A stretch of DNA of 64,000 nucleotides from an uncultured Winogradskyella sp. (GTDB lineage Bacteria > Bacteroidota > Bacteroidia > Flavobacteriales > Flavobacteriaceae), in contig NZ_CALGNH010000014.1 of NCBI RefSeq assembly GCF_937958655.1, forward strand, positions 27,268 through 91,267, read 5' to 3'. Each line of letters opens with the position of its first letter. Position 1 is the first letter of the stretch. Of this stretch, positions 61,171 through 64,000 are shown piece by piece. Position numbers and translations under genes: made by a program. The notes under the pieces are model-generated. The model was given only the letters and a program-made list of their open reading frames with translations, did not search any database and was not told the origin of the DNA.

Positions 61171-62350
61171 TTTTCAAAATAGTTTTGCAAAACTTAAATC
61201 CTATTGTGAATCCGAAAATTTTGCAGGTTGGGATCCTTATGACGGCATGAATTCCAAGATATTTCAAGCTTTACCTTTAAAACATTGGGACTTGGCAAGG
61301 TTGGCTTGGATACAAGGGTTTAAGCGAAGTCCAATAAATTTCAGAAAGATATTACTAGTACCCAAACAGCATAACTCTAAAGGAATTGCACTTTTTCTTT
61401 TAGGATATTGCAAGCTTTATAAAGCGGCTGAAAATGGTAATGTAGATTTTGGTACAAAAGCCGAATTGTTGAAGCATATTAATAGACTAACAAAGTTACT
61501 TCTAAGTATGAAAGCTGAGGGATATTCTGGTGCATGTTGGGGCTATAATTTTGATTGGCAGGCAAGACGTTTGTTTCTATTTGAAAAGAATACACCAACC
61601 GTTGTGGCAACTTGTTTTGCCGTAGAAGCCTTAATCGAAAGTTATGAGATTACTAAGGATAAACATGTTTTAGATACCGCATTGTCTTCTTCTGATTTTG
61701 TGTTAAAAGATTTATCGAGAACTAACCATGGTAATGGTCTTATTTTTTCGTACAGTATAAAAGATGGTAATAACACGGTAATTAATGCATCATTGTTAGG
61801 GGCAAAAATTTTAAGTTATTCATATAAATACACCAAAACTAAAGCACATGCAGATTTTGCTAAAAAAGCAGTAATAGCAGCATGCGAATTACAAGAGAAA
61901 GATGGCTCTTGGATTTACGGATTACTTCCTGTGCAATCTTGGAAAGATAGTTTTCATACAGGTTTTAATTTAGACGCTATTGAAACTTACCAGCTAAATA
62001 CAGGTGATCATTCATTTAAAGGCTATTTAGATAAAGGTTGGAACTACTATGTAAATAACTTCTTTGAGCCAGACGGGAAACCAAAATATTATCATAATAA
62101 AACCTATCCTATAGATATACATTGCCCTGCACAGGTAATAGTAACAGCTTCAAAATTAAAACAATTTAAAATAGAAGCAGAATTGTTAGAAAAAACTCTA
62201 GATTGGACCATTGAAAATATGCAGTCTAAAAAAGGATATTTTTATTATCAATATAGAAAAGGATTGAGTTCTAAAATCTCTTATATGCGCTGGAGTAATG
62301 CGTTTATGTTTAATGCTATTTCGCATTACTATTTAGAATCAAAATTATAG
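61160..62350 (+). CDS. Alpha-toroid (six-hairpin) sugar-processing-like protein
   Basis: About 396 residues from TTG 61160 (MKSNFQNSFAKL), preferred to GTG 61145 because of GGAGGAG eight bases upstream; it overlaps the oxidoreductase gene. Repeating helical hairpins with Gly/Trp/Tyr-rich loops (SGACWGYNFDWQAR, DGSWIYGLLPVQSWKDSFHTGFNLDAI, with the DxFHTGF block) indicate an alpha/alpha toroid as in N-acyl-glucosamine epimerases, lyases and hydrolases. No clear catalytic signature. Homologues have at times been labelled delta-aminolevulinate dehydratase, which the fold does not support. Pairs with the bi-domain oxidoreductase. Confidence 0.75.
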   Translation: MKSNFQNSFAKLKSYCESENFAGWDPYDGMNSKIFQALPLKHWDLARLAWIQGFKRSPINFRKILLVPKQHNSKGIALFLLGYCKLYKAAENGNVDFGTKAELLKHINRLTKLLLSMKAEGYSGACWGYNFDWQARRLFLFEKNTPTVVATCFAVEALIESYEITKDKHVLDTALSSSDFVLKDLSRTNHGNGLIFSYSIKDGNNTVINASLLGAKILSYSYKYTKTKAHADFAKKAVIAACELQEKDGSWIYGLLPVQSWKDSFHTGFNLDAIETYQLNTGDHSFKGYLDKGWNYYVNNFFEPDGKPKYYHNKTYPIDIHCPAQVIVTASKLKQFKIEAELLEKTLDWTIENMQSKKGYFYYQYRKGLSSKISYMRWSNAFMFNAISHYYLESKL

Positions 62351-62351
62351 A

Positions 62352-63050
62352 ATGAAGTCAGAAGCTCTAAATAATGTTATTACTTATGCGCCAAAATCTA
62401 GGGATGAACTTATTGATTATGCTTTTGAGCACAAAAAGATTTTAGTAGCTGTAAATGCTGAAAAGATTTTGCATGCCACTGATCAAAGCAGAGCTATTAT
62501 AAATCGAAATTTAGGGTATCCAGATGGTATAGGAGCCGTTTGGGCATTGCAGAAAAAGGGTCATAAATCAACAGTTAAGATTCCAGGTTGCGAGCTTTGG
62601 TTAAACGTAATGGCAAAGCACTTTCAATCTAAATCGTTTTATTTAGTTGGTAGTAAGCAAGAGGTTATAGAAGCAACTGTTAATCAATTAAAGTCTGATT
62701 TTAAGGGAGTTAATATTTGCAACTTTAGAAATGGTTATGTTAAAACAAAAGAGGAAGAACAAGATTTAATAGAAGATATTAAAAAGCACCAACCCGATGT
62801 TATTTTTGTAGCTATGGGTTCGCCAAAACAAGAGCTATTGATGGAGCGTATGCAGCGACATCACAAAGCTGTTTATCAAGGGCTAGGAGGAAGTTTTGAT
62901 GTGTATACAGGCAACGTAAAACGTGCGCCAAAATGGTGGGTCAAAAACAATTTAGAATGGGCCTATAGATTAATTAGCCAACCATCTCGTATAAAGCGTC
63001 AAATACATTTAGTACGCTTTATTATAAACCTAAATTTAAATAGATATTAA
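62352..63050 (+). CDS. WecG/TagA/CpsF-family glycosyltransferase (GT26)
   Basis: 232-residue GT26 enzyme, usually transferring N-acetylmannosamine or its uronate to a lipid-linked acceptor. NAEKILHATDQS near residue 35, YPDGIGAVWAL near 57, IPGCELW, VAMGSPKQELLM and GLGGSFDVYTGNVKRAP are standard. The following wecB gene supplies UDP-ManNAc, which supports ManNAc or ManNAcA as donor sugar. Confidence 0.93.
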   Translation: MKSEALNNVITYAPKSRDELIDYAFEHKKILVAVNAEKILHATDQSRAIINRNLGYPDGIGAVWALQKKGHKSTVKIPGCELWLNVMAKHFQSKSFYLVGSKQEVIEATVNQLKSDFKGVNICNFRNGYVKTKEEEQDLIEDIKKHQPDVIFVAMGSPKQELLMERMQRHHKAVYQGLGGSFDVYTGNVKRAPKWWVKNNLEWAYRLISQPSRIKRQIHLVRFIINLNLNRY

Positions 63051-63057
63051 CACTACT

Positions 63058-64000
63058 ATGAGTTATAAAATTACCATAATTGCTGGCGCTAGGCCTAACT
63101 TTATGAAGATTGCTCCAATTATTCATGCTATTGAAGAAGCAAAGGCAAATGAAGCAAAACTAAACTATAGGCTTGTTCATACTGGGCAGCATTATGATAA
63201 GAATATGTCTGGCAGTTTTTTTGAACAACTTAGTATACCTGAGCCACATGTTAATCTAGAATGTAGCGGCGGAACGCAAGCTGAGCAAACCGCAGCACTA
63301 TTAATAAGTTTTGAAAAGGAATTATTGGCTAATCCTGCTGATTTGGTATTGGTTGTAGGTGATGTAACTTCTACTATGGCATGTGCGTTAGTCGCCCAGA
63401 AATTAAAAACTGAGGTGGCACACGTAGAAGCTGGTATTAGATCAGACGATTGGACCATGCCAGAAGAGATTAATCGTTTAGTAACAGATAGTATTACGAA
63501 TTATTTTTTTACCACCTCAGAATTGGCTAATTCAAACCTTAAAGAAAATGGAGTAGATGAACATAGAATTTTCTATGTAGGTAATACAATGATAGATACA
63601 CTTTTAAAGCAACGTCCAAATTTTAAGGCACCACCAATTTGGAATAATTTAGAGCTTAAAAAGCAATCTTATATAGTAATGACACTGCATCGTCCTGCAA
63701 ACGTGGATGAAGAAAGTCAACTCAAAGCTATGATTGATGAAATCATTGCACATACCAGAGATTTACCACTTATATTTCCTGTACACCCAAGGACAGCACA
63801 AATTCTAAAACGACTAAAAATTTCACATCCAAGGTTGCACATGATATCACCTCTGAGTTACTTAGAATTTAATTTCTTAGTAGAAAATGCAAAAGCAGTT
63901 ATAACAGACTCAGGAGGAATTACTGAAGAAGCTTCAGTTATGAATGTGCCTTGTATGACCTTAAGAGATAATACAGAACGACCAGAGACTATAACTCTAG
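63058..64000 (+). CDS. wecB: UDP-GlcNAc 2-epimerase (non-hydrolysing), 3'-truncated by window edge
   Basis: 314 codons visible, no stop before the window end; family members are about 370-380 residues. Converts UDP-GlcNAc to UDP-ManNAc. IIAGARPNFMKIAPII at the start, HTGQHYDKNMS, VVGDVTSTMACAL, HVEAGIRSDDWTMPEEINR, TLHRPANVD and ITDSGGITEEA are all typical. With the upstream GT26 gene it forms a ManNAc branch of the repeat unit. Confidence 0.95.
   Translation, partial: MSYKITIIAGARPNFMKIAPIIHAIEEAKANEAKLNYRLVHTGQHYDKNMSGSFFEQLSIPEPHVNLECSGGTQAEQTAALLISFEKELLANPADLVLVVGDVTSTMACALVAQKLKTEVAHVEAGIRSDDWTMPEEINRLVTDSITNYFFTTSELANSNLKENGVDEHRIFYVGNTMIDTLLKQRPNFKAPPIWNNLELKKQSYIVMTLHRPANVDEESQLKAMIDEIIAHTRDLPLIFPVHPRTAQILKRLKISHPRLHMISPLSYLEFNFLVENAKAVITDSGGITEEASVMNVPCMTLRDNTERPETITL

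Overview
The window is a 64 kb chromosomal segment from a marine-type Flavobacteriaceae bacterium (Bacteroidota). This rests on the A+T-rich sequence, promoters of the Bacteroidota form TTTG-N19-TAnnTTTG, near absence of Shine-Dalgarno sequences, a type IX secretion (T9SS) C-terminal domain, a complete flavobacterial dcw (division and cell wall) cluster starting at mraZ, and typical neighbour sets such as surE-lpxB. Genus and species cannot be read from the sequence.

Layout. 1-13.7 kb holds housekeeping genes: two tandem POT peptide transporters (the first cut by the window edge), a thioredoxin-fold protein, comEC, a small XRE regulator facing two small exported-protein genes, an NlpC/P60 lipoprotein, lpxB and surE (separated from the NlpC gene by a 20-copy heptamer array), the tail-specific protease prc and an oligopeptide-type ABC permease. 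13.7-18.6 kb looks like an accessory patch: an XRE regulator, a 660-bp non-coding region rich in inverted repeats, and eight small secreted or membrane proteins, one with a bacteriocin-like Gly/Ala-rich Cys-flanked tail and one broken by a frameshift. 18.6-37.2 kb holds engB, a hydrolase and the dcw operon mraZ-rsmH-ftsL-ftsI-murE-mraY-murD-ftsW-murG-murC-ftsQ-ftsA-ftsZ, then a YqeY-like gene and tRNA-Arg(TCG). The dcw genes are peppered with a roughly 35-40 bp intergenic repeat family, and two inverted copies are read in frame as the N-termini of MurD and MurC.

37.2-46.1 kb holds a decayed tandem copy of the tRNA-Arg region, an MtfA-like peptidase, UDP-xylose synthase, then a minus-strand block: a beta-barrel protein with a textbook promoter, a nucleotidyltransferase, an HPr-kinase-like protein, a previously unlisted 53-residue exported peptide immediately upstream of the kinase, and a 1041-residue T9SS cargo protein. 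The peptide-kinase-nucleotidyltransferase operon is the best candidate for an undescribed system.

46.3-64 kb is a plus-strand surface-polysaccharide operon. Seven consecutive genes (dehydratase, aminotransferase, NeuD-type acyltransferase, NeuB/LegI, NeuC/LegG, PtmE-like guanylyltransferase, LegF) reconstruct synthesis of CMP-legionaminic acid or a close relative, probably from a GDP-linked precursor. A broken acyltransferase, a Wzx flippase, an unusual glycosyltransferase candidate, two GT4 enzymes, a Wzy-like polymerase, a bi-domain oxidoreductase, an alpha-toroid protein, a WecG/TagA transferase and the start of wecB follow. The logic is: make the sugar, assemble the repeat unit on lipid, flip it, polymerise it.
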